Assembly: GCA_003427395.1 (NCBI GenBank)
Contig: BFEA01000736.1
Coordinates: forward strand, 128,468 to 157,271
DNA from: Chara braunii
Lineage: Eukaryota; Streptophyta; Charophyceae; Charales; Characeae
Direction of reading: 5' to 3'
DNA length: 28,804 nt
Below, piece after piece: positions 11,422 to 20,709 of the stretch. Both the position numbers and the translations under genes were made by a program. The first letter of the stretch is position 1. Each line of letters begins with the position of its first letter. The notes below the pieces were generated by a model. The model saw only the letters and a list, made by a program, of their open reading frames with translations. It made no database searches and was not told the DNA's origin.

Positions 11422-12726
11422 CCGCACCGCATTCACTGATTGATTCCGTCTTACTTCGAGTTTGTTTTTGAACGCCCACTACTGGTCAAGCAATCTCATG
11501 CTTCTTATGAATAAGTAAGGTCAAAAGGAAGTATCGAATCTGCTGTGTTGCTCTTGCCTTGTGTTTTGCATTTCAAATTTCTCTACCATCTCTCTCTCAA
11601 AAAAAAAAAAAAAAAAAGGGGGAAAGGGAAGGAAAAAGAAAGAAAAAAGGGTAGAGAAGGTAATGAATCTGTTGTGTTTTCTATTTGCCTTGTCCCCGCA
11701 TTTCATATCTACTCCACCATCTCAAAAAAAAAAAAAAAAAAAAAGGAGAAAGAAAGAGAGCATCTCGCACTGCATTCCTTTTACCTCGATTATTTGTTTT
11801 TTTTTCAAAGCGCCCATTGCTGGTGAAAATAATCTCTTGTTTCTTAAGAATAGGAAAGGTGAAGCGGGTCAGAAAAAAGAAAGAATAACGTAAGAGGGAG
11901 TAGCATGGTCATCTCATCAAATAATGCGTTAGTCTATCGTTACAACTACTTTACTTGATGACTTGGTACACTCCCTTAAGTTCTCGCAACTCCATGCATC
12001 ATCACAACAAGCGTCCGTGCGGCTGATGGATTAATCTACGAAAACCAATCTCTCAGCCGCGAGACCAACGAATCAACAATGTATCAGCATCTTGCAACGC
12101 CTATTACCTTCGAAATCATGGGCAACTCCAAAAAAAAAATAAAAAAATAAAAAAAAGAGAAAAAGAAAAAGAGGGGGAGAAGGGGCTATCAAGGGAGCGA
12201 TCGATCTCTGTCTTTCAAAGACTTCTGAACACACGACCCAGGTGCTCGAACGATTGACAGGACAGAAGAATCATTTGCACCACATTCACCCACTGTCTTC
12301 ATTTTATTTCGAGCCCTTTGCCTCCTCACACACATCCTTGGTAGAAGAATCTCATGATCCGTAATGAAAACTTGGGGTTAATGTAAGGTACAGAGGGGAA
12401 GAATACGAGTGAATGGAGCAAGGGCAGGAGCAAAGCAAAGCATGCCAGTCAGCAAATTTTTAGTTTATTATTAATCCCTCTACCTAATTGATTGGCCATT
12501 TTTTCCCGTGTCTCCACAACCCCGTGCATCACCAACCCAGGCATCTGGCCGATCGATGGAGTATCAAGGGCAAAACCAATCACTCGGCCGCACGGCCAAA
12601 TGGACATCAATGAATCATCATCCTTTTGTATTTTACAGACACCTTATTAACCGTCTGTCAACTACAAAAAAAAACAAAAAAAGGAAAAAAAATAAAAAAA
12701 CAAAAAAAACAAAATAACAAAAAAAA
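11422..12726 (+). repeat. Divergent tandem repeat zone with poly(A) tails
   Basis: Related blocks recur in the same orientation. One block (CGCACCGCATTC... followed by ATTTCGAG-like and AATCTCATG-like words) appears near 11422, 11766 and 12270. A second (CTCCA...GTGCATCA...AACCAATC...GGCCGC) appears near 11985 and 12512. A third (GAATCTG(C/T)TGTGTT...CACCATCTC plus poly(A)) appears at about 11535 and 11664. Spacing is irregular (about 125, 345 and 500-535 bp), suggesting nested duplications that have diverged. Similarity was judged by eye. Confidence 0.5.
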
Positions 12727-14269
12727 CGAACAATCTTTGTATCATCTACGCCTCCCCTTGAGAACCTCAGAGCACATCATCATCAATTGACTTAGCCGTC
12801 CGAAAATCAGCACATCATCCAGTCGAAAAATTACAACATCCAGCCGCTTATCCATCCAATGCTATCCTCGTTTCGAAAACCTCAAATCACCTAAAGCGCT
12901 TTCAAAACTAACTCTACCAAACCAATTACCATCATCGTGCAAACGAAGACCGAAAAAGTAATTAATGATCCTGCAAATCCACCGTCCCTCTTCAAGTCAC
13001 CATCAAGCGAAACTCACGAACTAGAACGCTGTTATCCGCTAATCACCCAACCACCTAGCCAACGAAGGACGTAACCCCCCTACCCACCTTTTCGCAGGTT
13101 TGAGGGTAGAAATCTGCGAAGTCATGTGCTTCAAGCATGCACTCAGATTTTTACCTCCCACCCATGCCAAGCATATAAGACCGTTTCAAGTAGCAATCTG
13201 TCGTCAGTAAGCAAACAACAAACTAATTCAACCGACCGAATTGAAGATCGTTAACCGACTGTTTTTTGCACGACCATTCGTCTCATAAGTAAACCTTATT
13301 AAAAAAAAAAAAAAAAAAAAAAGGGGAGAGAAGAAAAGAGATCTATAAGCACAGAGGAGGAAAGAGAATCCAATCAGTTTCGACGAACAACCATGAGAGC
13401 AACAAGTTCCTAAAGCAGGGTGACAGTAAGGAGTAAAGCAAGCTCAGAAGAAAGGACACCAAAAGCAGAGGCGGTACAGAGAGGCAAAAGGGCTCTATAA
13501 AGGACGCAATGTAGGCTGCTCCAACCCATAATCCCTTCCTATCTCGGTCACCCGATCCATGCAACCTCAGATCACCTAATCAAGCGCGTACAAACCCAAA
13601 TCCTCCTTTCTACTTAAATCAAAGGATTAACGATGGAATTTGTCCACGCATCAAGAAAGAACCCCTGTCAATAGGGGCAACCAAGCCCTAATTTAATCTT
13701 TCAACCTTTTGGCCAGCCTCCCCGAACCCGGTAAGAATCCAATCAACATTCCAAAAAAAAAAAAAAAAAAAAGGGACGAATATATATAAAGAAAAGTGAA
13801 AGAGAAGGGAATAAGTAGAAGGTGGGGACAAGAGAAAAGAGGGGAAAGAAGGCGAGGGGTGGCATTCAAAGTTTTCGCCTCCCAATGATCATCCTTAAGG
13901 TCAAATACCTTATCCCACTATGGACAATTCAGCAGGCAGGGTAGAAGGGAGGAAACCATCTAATCATCAATGATAGGCGCATTCCCAGAGGCTCATTCAC
14001 CACTCAACCAAATCCGAACCACCTCTTTTCAAACGCTCTGAACTCACCATTTCTCCTAAGACTCATACAAGGGCAAACAAATCCCTCCAGATCATCCCAC
14101 AAAAAAAAAAAAAAAAGGAAAGAGAACAAGGAGGAAAGCAAATGCACAAAGGAGGAACCACTAAGGATACGAATGAAAGAAATTGTGTGCCAGCAACATA
14201 GGCAGAATCAGCCAAGAGCACCAGTCACCATCATTCAACTAGAACGTAGGAAGGAGGAAAACTGTGACA

Positions 14270-14770
14270 CCTAACCTTGCGCAACCTGCCCCCAGGCGTA
14301 GGCTGAAGGGAGGCAGACTACATGCAATACTGCCATATAGCCAAGCACGGCAAGTGGGCAGGGGACTTGGCCATTGCAATCACGCTGCTGCGCTGTATGT
14401 TTGTTGCGCAACGCTAAAAACGAGAAACACAGGCAAACGATAAGCGGTAGTGCGCTGCCTAGACGCAAGGCTGGCGGCCATAACCGGGCCGCTTGTAGGC
14501 ACAGATAAGGAAGGCCGAAGGGGGTCCTTCGGAGGTGATGGGCGCTGTGTGGGAAATCAAACGAGAGTGTGGGAGAAGGAGGTAGGTCGGCATTAATGTT
14601 GACATCACCACTCGCTGATCGTCAGGTTGCCTGCTTGTTTTCACTCTGTAGCCGTAGTTTAGACTGTAGAGTAGGAAGGGCGCCTGCGCCACTCAAGCGA
14701 GAAAGCTACATTTGGTTATGCTGTTGTTGTTGCCCGGTTAGGCTTGGAAATTGACTCACAACTTTCTGTA
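14270..14770. other. GC-richer block within the A-rich interior
   Basis: About 500 bp with clearly higher GC than its surroundings, no homopolymers and no convincing ORF. It could be a separate small insertion or a conserved functional part of the leader. No terminal repeats or target duplications were recognised. Confidence 0.3.
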
Positions 14771-14905
14771 TCATTCTCATATGGATGGTTACTCGGTTCC
14801 ATTATGCTATCTGCTCTTGCTTGGATTTCAGTGTAATTTTGCAATCTGGACTCTATGCTTCGTCCATTTTCACGTTCCTTGCATTTGGTTCGCCTCACGA
14901 CTTCC

Positions 14906-14906
<1 letters not shown>

Positions 14907-14975
<69 letters not shown>
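14907..14975 (+). repeat. 69-nt near-pure poly(A) tract
   Basis: This is the longest homopolymer of the interior, interrupted by one T at 14945 and followed by GGGGATATTTATAA. It is one of ten such tracts; the others start near 11334, 11599, 11724, 12130, 12666, 13301, 13753, 14101 and 15515. Confidence 0.9.
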
Positions 14976-14978
<3 letters not shown>

Positions 14979-15706
14979 GATATTTATAATAAAAGAAAGA
15001 AAGAAACTTAAGGGGATGAAGCAAGCCACAATTCACCACTTGCTCATCCCCCTTCAGTACAGTCATCATCCCAAACGAAGCATACAGCAGGCCACTCTTT
15101 CAAAATTTGCGTTTATCCAAGAATTGCATCTATCCATATCTCACTTCTGCTATTTGGATGTTTTGTGCAGGTCATGGATCATTTCCGTCGGCCCTTTCTG
15201 CATTTCTCTATCTCCTTCCCTATGATCTTACTCCTTTCTCTTACAATGAATCCTTTACTCCTAAAATTCTTTCCCTTCAAAACTTTCCTGTATGCTTCCT
15301 TTTTTCTTTTTTTTTTTCTCTTTCTCGCACCCCCAATCCTCCTCTGTGTCCTTTTCTTTTTCCACATCCTTAAGAAATCGGACATACTCGCTACTCTCGC
15401 CGAACAATAAGGCAAAGGAATGAAAGAAGGAAGGATTAAGGAAGTTATGGAAAGAAAAATGAAGAAATGCTTAGGAAGTAATATGTAAGAAAGCAAGGAA
15501 GGAAGAAACCGCCCAAAAAAAAAAAAAAAAAAAAAAAAANCCCAAAAAAAAAAAAAAAAAAAAAAAAAGGAGAAGAGGAGAAAAGAAAAAGGGGGGACTA
15601 AACTTATTTTAAAAACACGAGCATTTGTTAAACAGCAACTGATAAATCAACCACTGTAACAACCTCGTTTCTTATAACCCCCTTAACAAATGCACTCCGG
15701 AACACA

Positions 15707-15713
15707 TGTGCAG
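15707..15713 (+). promoter_or_regulatory. Candidate 3' splice site before the Gag-like gene
   Basis: The sequence reads TGTGCAG directly before ATG at 15714. The second element has TTTTATGCAG directly before its homologous ATG (28283 on the minus strand). Protein similarity between the two copies begins right at this point, as expected for an exon start. The upstream donor is unknown. Confidence 0.4.
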
Positions 15714-16874
15714 ATGGATCCATGGCTAAACACTTTCCTCGCTGCCTCCGGCCCTCAGTTAGTAATTGGAGCGGAAGTCTATGCTGTCCTCCCCATCCTA
15801 CCCCCTGTATTCACCCCGGCAAGAATTATCGACTGCTTCAACCCCACCTCTCATAACCTTAACGAACTCCTATTCAATGTCAGAACTGAAACCACAAATG
15901 AGATCTTCAGAGTTCATGTTCATGCCATAAAGCTCAGAAACCCCCTCTCTCCTCCCCCTGCCCAACCACCACCCCCTAATACACCCCCCTCACCAATCTT
16001 ACCCTTTATCCCATCTCAAAATCCCCCCCTTTCGCAACTCCCTCTTCCTCCTCATCCCATATCAACCAAGCCACCATAGACGCCTTCGAACAACTCAAGA
16101 GACAGATGGCCACCAAGTTGGAGGAAAACCGAGTCTCCATCGAGCAACTCGAGAAGCAACACATCGAGAAGCAAGAAGAGAGCGCCAACTTAAACCAACT
16201 TTACCAGAACCTCCAGTCAGAGATGTATGGCATCCAGCAAACCATCAGCGACAAGTCCAAGCCTGCCTACGAAGAATTGTCAGTCTGGAAGTCAATTTCG
16301 CATCACCTTGCTATTTCGCTCAAATCGATGCTTATATCCGCTTCTTGGATATCAACATGAACTACTCCTTCTATCCCATCGGAAAGACCTTTGCAGCAAA
16401 TTTTACCGCAAGAGTGGCATCAGTAGCCAAAGACTGCACTGAACCTCTCGTATCGAAACAAATCAAATAACACATCGACAAGGCTTTGAGGCAAGCCATG
16501 GACAAGGCTGTACCAATAATCAAGTCCGAGTACAACTACTGCATGACTCTCGTCAGGAGAGAAGCCCACAGGTAAGCAAAAGGGCCGTCGCCCGATTTTT
16601 TATCCCCCTGGACTGCAAATAGGTCCACGCCATCTGCGTCATGGGGCTTATCATCTATCTTGTGTATCCTTGCAGATTGGGCATCCCCGAATGAGAGCAT
16701 TCCTCATATCGCAAGAAGGATGAAAACTCCAAGTCAAACGACAGCAGACGGTCATCAAAGAGGCACTACGAGGAGTCCGAGGACAGGGGATATGACTACC
16801 ACATAATGGCCAAGAAGTCCCACTCGGATCACTCCCACCTTCCAACCTCCGATCCAGCCAGACCACCCCAGTAG
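15714..16874 (+). pseudogene. Gag-like gene with one intron, broken
   Basis: This is probably the structural protein preceding Pol. It starts at ATG 15714 (an in-frame ATG also lies at 15690). The N-terminal domain of ~75 residues is conserved with the second copy (ASGP...IGAEV...VLP..PP). A Pro-rich linker follows, then a Glu/Gln-rich coiled coil, a conserved DKS.P.YEEL segment and a helical block ending ..SEYNYC....RR. After the intron (16572-16675) comes a Ser/Lys/Arg/His-rich basic tail that ends at TAG 16872-16874. Frameshifts near 16080 and 16290 and stops at 16468 (TAA) and 16692 (TGA) break it. No CCHC knuckle is seen; the basic tail may bind nucleic acid instead. The Gag assignment rests on position and domain character, not on a recognised family. 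Confidence 0.68.
16572..16675 (+). other. Spliceosomal intron in the Gag-like gene (104 bp)
   Basis: The donor is CACAG/GTAAGC and the acceptor TTGCAG/A. The second element has an intron at the same codon (AG/GTAAGC to CTGCAG/A, 108 bp). In both, an unspliced transcript hits TAA immediately, because the donor creates AGG TAA. Splicing joins the coiled-coil part to the basic tail, whose sequence is similar in the two copies. There is no transcript evidence here. Confidence 0.75.
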
Positions 16875-18987
16875 CATTCCGCCATTTGACATTCCTGATG
16901 TACCCTCCATCCTTTCCAACCTGCTAAAACCCCCCTCCGTTTCAGATCCCCGCCTCGCAACTTTCGCCCTGCATGAGCATTCTTCATGGCTCAGAAACCC
17001 CGATACTTTCATCGTTGCAAACCCTTCAAAGCACTTCTCTAACTGGTCGCTTCTACTTTCCTCGTCCTCTAGAAGATATTCGCACTCTGTTCTTCAATGG
17101 ATCAATCACGGAGTCACCCTCCAATTCAAAGGCACTTCCCACATCCCCACTCCAAAGATTATCGAAGTCAGAAGAATGGTAAGAAAAACACTCTCGGCCT
17201 CCCTTTTCAAGCAAGCTCTCAAGCTTCAATCTCCAGCCCCACTCACTATCTCAAACCACAACAGCCCTCCCCACCATGTGAGCTTCATCTCTTCAACCGT
17301 TTCTCAACTTCTCTCGACTGGTGTCATTGAACATTCCCCCAACCCCATTGTCATTAATCCAATCTTCGCAACGGAAAGCTCCTCCAAAACTCGCTTCATT
17401 CTGGATGTCCGTTTCGTCAACCTCTTTGTAACCTTTCCCGCCTTCCACAACGAATCAATAGACGACGTCACAGCTCACCTCTCCGGCTCCCCCACTCAGG
17501 ATTTCCTTACTTGCTTCGACATTAAGAACGGCTACTACCATATCCCAATCCATTCTAAATCCAGACCCTACCTAGCCTTCAATTGGAACGGAACAAACTT
17601 CCAGTTCACGACTCTCTACTTTGGAGTATCTTCAGCATGCTGGATATTTACGACAATTATGCAAGAGATTATGACAGAACTTAGAGCACGCAACGTCTGT
17701 GCTACCTCATATATCGACGACTCTGCACTAGCAAACAAGGAACTACCATTACTCATCTGGGAAACTTTTAACTATGCTGCGCTACTTCACAACCTCGGTT
17801 TTTTCCTTAGCGCACACAAATGCTCATTCCTACCTTCTCAGTCCATTCGCTTCCTCGGTTTCAACATCGATTCTCACCTCAAGCGAATCAGGATTCCTCA
17901 TGATAAGATAACCAAGATAACCTCTCTCATTCAAAACACAGAAGCTCCTTCCAGCAGATCAATCGCAAGGATAGCAGGAAAGCTCGCCTCACTCTCAAAG
18001 GCGTTCTTACCTACCCATCTCTACCTCTCCTCTCTTTATAAGGCAATCACCCCAGCCAACTGGGACTCTCCGATCTCTACCACCTCTAACCTCACCGATG
18101 ATCTCATTTGGTGGGTCTCCCACCTACCTTACCTCCCCGGTAAACTTTGGACTCTCCGACCCACCTCCCTCTCAATCTTCACCGACCCCTCCTCCACCCA
18201 GATTGCAGCGTTAATTTACACTTCTCAAGGTTCTCCCATCACTTTAAATCAGTGCCTGCCTCCTGAGTTTCTAAACTCCTCTTCCACACACAGGGAGTTT
18301 TTTGCTATTCTCGAAACCTTCAGATTCCTCACCTCAAACAATCCAGATTTCCTCTATTCAACCTCTGTCAGACTCCAGTCAAAAAGTCAGGCAGCCATAA
18401 CTCTTCTCTTGCACCTCAAATCCACCGACGAATCCTTCAACCCCTGGCTTCGAAACATCACCTCCATTCTACTCGCTTTCGACACACTCCTTAGTCCGGT
18501 TTGGATTCCTCGAAACTTAAACCAGTCCGCCGATGCTATATCCAAGATAGAAGATAATACGGATTGGGGACTTGCAGGTCACATCATCACTGAAATCGGA
18601 ATCCTCGCAATTGACCTCTTCGCCTCCGACTACCACCACGTCTGTCCAACATTCGTATCAAGATTTTGGTCGACTAAGGCTTCCCACATTGACGCTCTCT
18701 CACTTGATTGGAGCACCCTTCCTGCCCTTCCCTACAGATGTTTTTTTTCACCCACCTCCCTTCTTCACCAAGTTCTCACCAGAGCAACTGCATGCCCGAC
18801 ATCCTATCTACTCATCCTCCCCTCCTCGCAGTGCACCTCCTGGTATCCCCGTATCCTCGCCCTCACTATCAAGCACCGCTTCACAATCCCCGAATCCAAA
18901 TTCTCCTGCCTCCCCAGCCCCAGGGTTAATTTCGCCACCCCCAACCCCGCAATCCTCGGCCTCACAACCATCTTCTTTGATACCTGA
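16807..18987 (+). CDS. pol: Pol: reverse transcriptase, RNase H and MT-like tail (DIRS group)
   Basis: This enzyme copies the element RNA into DNA. The frame is open from 16807 to TGA 18985-18987 (about 726 codons) with no stop. It overlaps the end of Gag by 68 nt in the +1 frame, so it may be made by frameshifting or internal initiation; the exact start is unknown. An internal ATG lies at 17176. Counting from that Met: RT block RFILDVR (73-79), motif A CFDIKNGYYH (D115), LYFGVSSACWIF, motif C YIDD (D181, D182) and FLGF. RNase H has D337 (FTDPS), E374 (THREF) and D453 (SADAISK), but K403 stands where an Asp is expected. Residues ~478-562 (IDLFAS...DALSLDW...SPTSLL) match the tail of DIRS-group Pol that is likened to Dam-type methyltransferases, with the NPPY-like motif degenerate. 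The YR gene converges on it; the two stop codons touch. Confidence 0.92.
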   Translation, partial: WPRSPTRITPTFQPPIQPDHPSSIPPFDIPDVPSILSNLLKPPSVSDPRLATFALHEHSSWLRNPDTFIVANPSKHFSNWSLLLSSSSRRYSHSVLQWINHGVTLQFKGTSHIPTPKIIEVRRMVRKTLSASLFKQALKLQSPAPLTISNHNSPPHHVSFISSTVSQLLSTGVIEHSPNPIVINPIFATESSSKTRFILDVRFVNLFVTFPAFHNESIDDVTAHLSGSPTQDFLTCFDIKNGYYHIPIHSKSRPYLAFNWNGTNFQFTTLYFGVSSACWIFTTIMQEIMTELRARNVCATSYIDDSALANKELPLLIWETFNYAALLHNLGFFLSAHKCSFLPSQSIRFLGFNIDSHLKRIRIPHDKITKITSLIQNTEAPSSRSIARIAGKLASLSKAFLPTHLYLSSLYKAITPANWDSPISTTSNLTDDLIWWVSHLPYLPGKLWTLRPTSLSIFTDPSSTQIAALIYTSQGSPITLNQCLPPEFLNSSSTHREFFAILETFRFLTSNNPDFLYSTSVRLQSKSQAAITLLLHLKSTDESFNPWLRNITSILLAFDTLLSPVWIPRNLNQSADAISKIEDNTDWGLAGHIITEIGILAIDLFASDYHHVCPTFVSRFWSTKASHIDALSLDWSTLPALPYRCFFSPTSLLHQVLTRATACPTSYLLILPSSQCTSWYPRILALTIKHRFTIPESKFSCLPSPRVNFATPNPAILGLTTIFFDT

Positions 18988-20175
18988 CTATCCACCTCTC
19001 TGCCTCTTCCACCCGTGTTTCATACCATAACCATACCTCATAAACATCCCAACACTACTCCATGTCCCCTGCCGCATCATTTTACCTAGGCTCCAACCTT
19101 CCTTTATACCCGCTTGAACCCCGCCTATTCTAAAGCTATGCCCGTTTTTCCCCGCATACACCCCCGCCTCCTGAAACCACTTTTTCATACGTTTGTTAAA
19201 AGCACCGCCACTCATAGCACCATCCCCGCGCATCGGTCGAAACAAGAACCCCTGCCTTATGTCCTGCCCCACACGCCCGTAACTACTTACCATTTCTGGA
19301 AGCCATCCCAAAAACGTCTCCCCCTCACTCGCAACCTCTCACAACCTTATCATGAACCTACCACCATGACGATCAGTTTTAGTATAACCTGGCCTTACAA
19401 CCCTTTTCTCAAGATCTATCTCCTTATACTGTAAACACAACCCCTCTCTGCATCTCTGCCAACTTTCCCACATATACAGGAATGCACCGCCATCTCGATA
19501 CGCTTGTGCCTCTTGATAACCTTTTAACACCTTCACCTTCTCCCTGATGAACTTCAGAACTCTCTCCAATTTTGCCCATTTTAATGGCACCGTCGACTCT
19601 TCAAGCACTCCCCTCTGCAGCGAGTACTCCCTGTATGCCTTCCGGAACGATCGTACCCGGCTACTCTGGCAAGGATCCTTTACTCCATCCCTTCCAAGGA
19701 GACGAAAGCATGCACTCAAGCAGTTCAGCGCAGCATCTACTGTCGAGGGAGATACAATTGGCAAACCCGCGGCGTCAGAAGTCCGGCATTGGCTCTTCAC
19801 CTCAACCACCCACTGGCTACTGACAAATGACAAGATATCCAGGTCATTGCAACGCATGCAGTCTCGGCCAACATTGTTGCGCTCCAGCCACTCATTCAAG
19901 GCAAGAAGAAGCTTCTTCATACCTCCTCTCCATTTTTTTCCAGCCCCGTACTCTCCTACCAAGGCACTGCTCCACTCAAGACCAGCCTCGTATCCACCTT
20001 CAAACTCCGGAGTATCTCTCTTCTGCCGCCATCCGCCATCGCTCAGGTGTTCGTTCCACCATTCCTTGCAAGACGACGAGGTCACTTGCGGGACGCTGGG
20101 GGAGTTGGGCGGTCTAGGAGGTGTGCGGGCTTGCGGCCCACTTTTCCAACTCACTTCTGAGCTATCTGGCATCAT
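18988..20175 (-). pseudogene. Tyrosine recombinase on the strand opposite to Pol, one in-frame stop
   Basis: This lambda-integrase-type enzyme would join B2 to A1 in the circle and recombine the circle into the target. It has 396 codons from ATG 20175 (inside B1) to TAG 18988-18990. The core residues are present: Arg at ~241 (SWQRCREG, followed by the Y-K-E-I-D strand), H-x2-R at ~346-349 (HSFRIGG), Trp at ~372 (GTWSS) and the nucleophile Tyr at ~381 (FMRYGYG); these spacings are normal for the family. One TGA (19341-19339, codon 279) interrupts the frame between the two halves; the second copy has CGA there, so a C-to-T change is likely. The N-terminal ~18 codons are encoded by the B repeat. 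Its 3' end abuts Pol with no gap. Opposite-strand YR is the exception in this group; DIRS-1-type elements encode it on the Pol strand. Confidence 0.9.
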
Positions 20176-20220
20176 CTGTGGACCTCATTTATGCTATTTA
20201 TTTGGAACAGACCTGTGTAA
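20121..20220 (+). repeat. B1, internal copy of the right split repeat
   Basis: 100 bp from GTGTGCGGGC to CCTGTGTAA. It is nearly identical to B2 at 20710-20809 and directly abuts A2. It carries the YR start codon (minus strand, 20175) and its first ~18 codons. Confidence 0.92.
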
Positions 20221-20659
20221 CATTGTGCCAGTTCTCGGCCCTGACGACGACCCATTTTCCTACGGATCAGATGCCATAAGCAAGGATCATCGGCCTACAG
20301 CATCAACAATATAAGTTGGGACCAGCAGGAGCGGCGGTTGGTTTTCAGTTTTGTCTCCGCATCACTGTCACCCATTGATCTTGCCAATCCAGGATCTGCG
20401 TTCATCGGGGACCAGAGGGGCAATTGTGCACTTCGAAATTGTGGAACTTACCCAGGCTGAAGCACGGCTTCGCTGGCCCTCCCGGTCCCGCTGCTCTGCC
20501 CCGCGACTGTATAAGTCACAGGCGTTTGTCCAGCCACAATGGTTTGAGTGCTCTCCCGTGCTGCGCCTTCCAGGCCCCGGCTGCCCGCAGCATTCATCAC
20601 AAACGTGAACCTGCGTGCACGCCACACAGGAGTCAGGTTCCTCTGAGGTCGAGTCCTTC
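20221..20659 (+). repeat. A2, internal copy of the left split repeat
   Basis: 439 bp, colinear with A1 (9078-9516). Its junction with B1 shows what a B2-A1 circle joint would read. It keeps the TATA-like site at 20510-20515. A 50-bp linker (20660-20709) separates it from B2; a related linker occurs in the second element. Confidence 0.92.
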
Positions 20660-20709
20660 TCGCCTTGATTTTGGCGAAGCGGTCCCATCCGCCCTCGATT
20701 TTTTCCACA

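Larger units (their letters stand above)
11035..15713 (+). other. Long non-coding interior of the element
   Basis: About 4.7 kb with no credible protein. It contains at least ten poly(A) runs of 15-69 nt, usually followed by a purine-rich GA tail, a zone of divergent tandem repeats (11422-12726) and a GC-richer block (about 14270-14770). Predicted short proteins are lysine- or phenylalanine-rich translations of homopolymers. It ends at a good 3' splice site (TGTGCAG, ending 15713) just before the Gag-like ATG, so it could be wholly or partly a 5' leader intron. There is one ambiguous base at 15540 inside a poly(A) tract. Confidence 0.6.

Noticed and set aside
15165-15410. Short very hydrophobic open frame resembling a membrane protein
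   Set aside because: It is a translation of TC-rich low-complexity DNA, has overlapping equivalents in other frames and no counterpart recognised in the second element.
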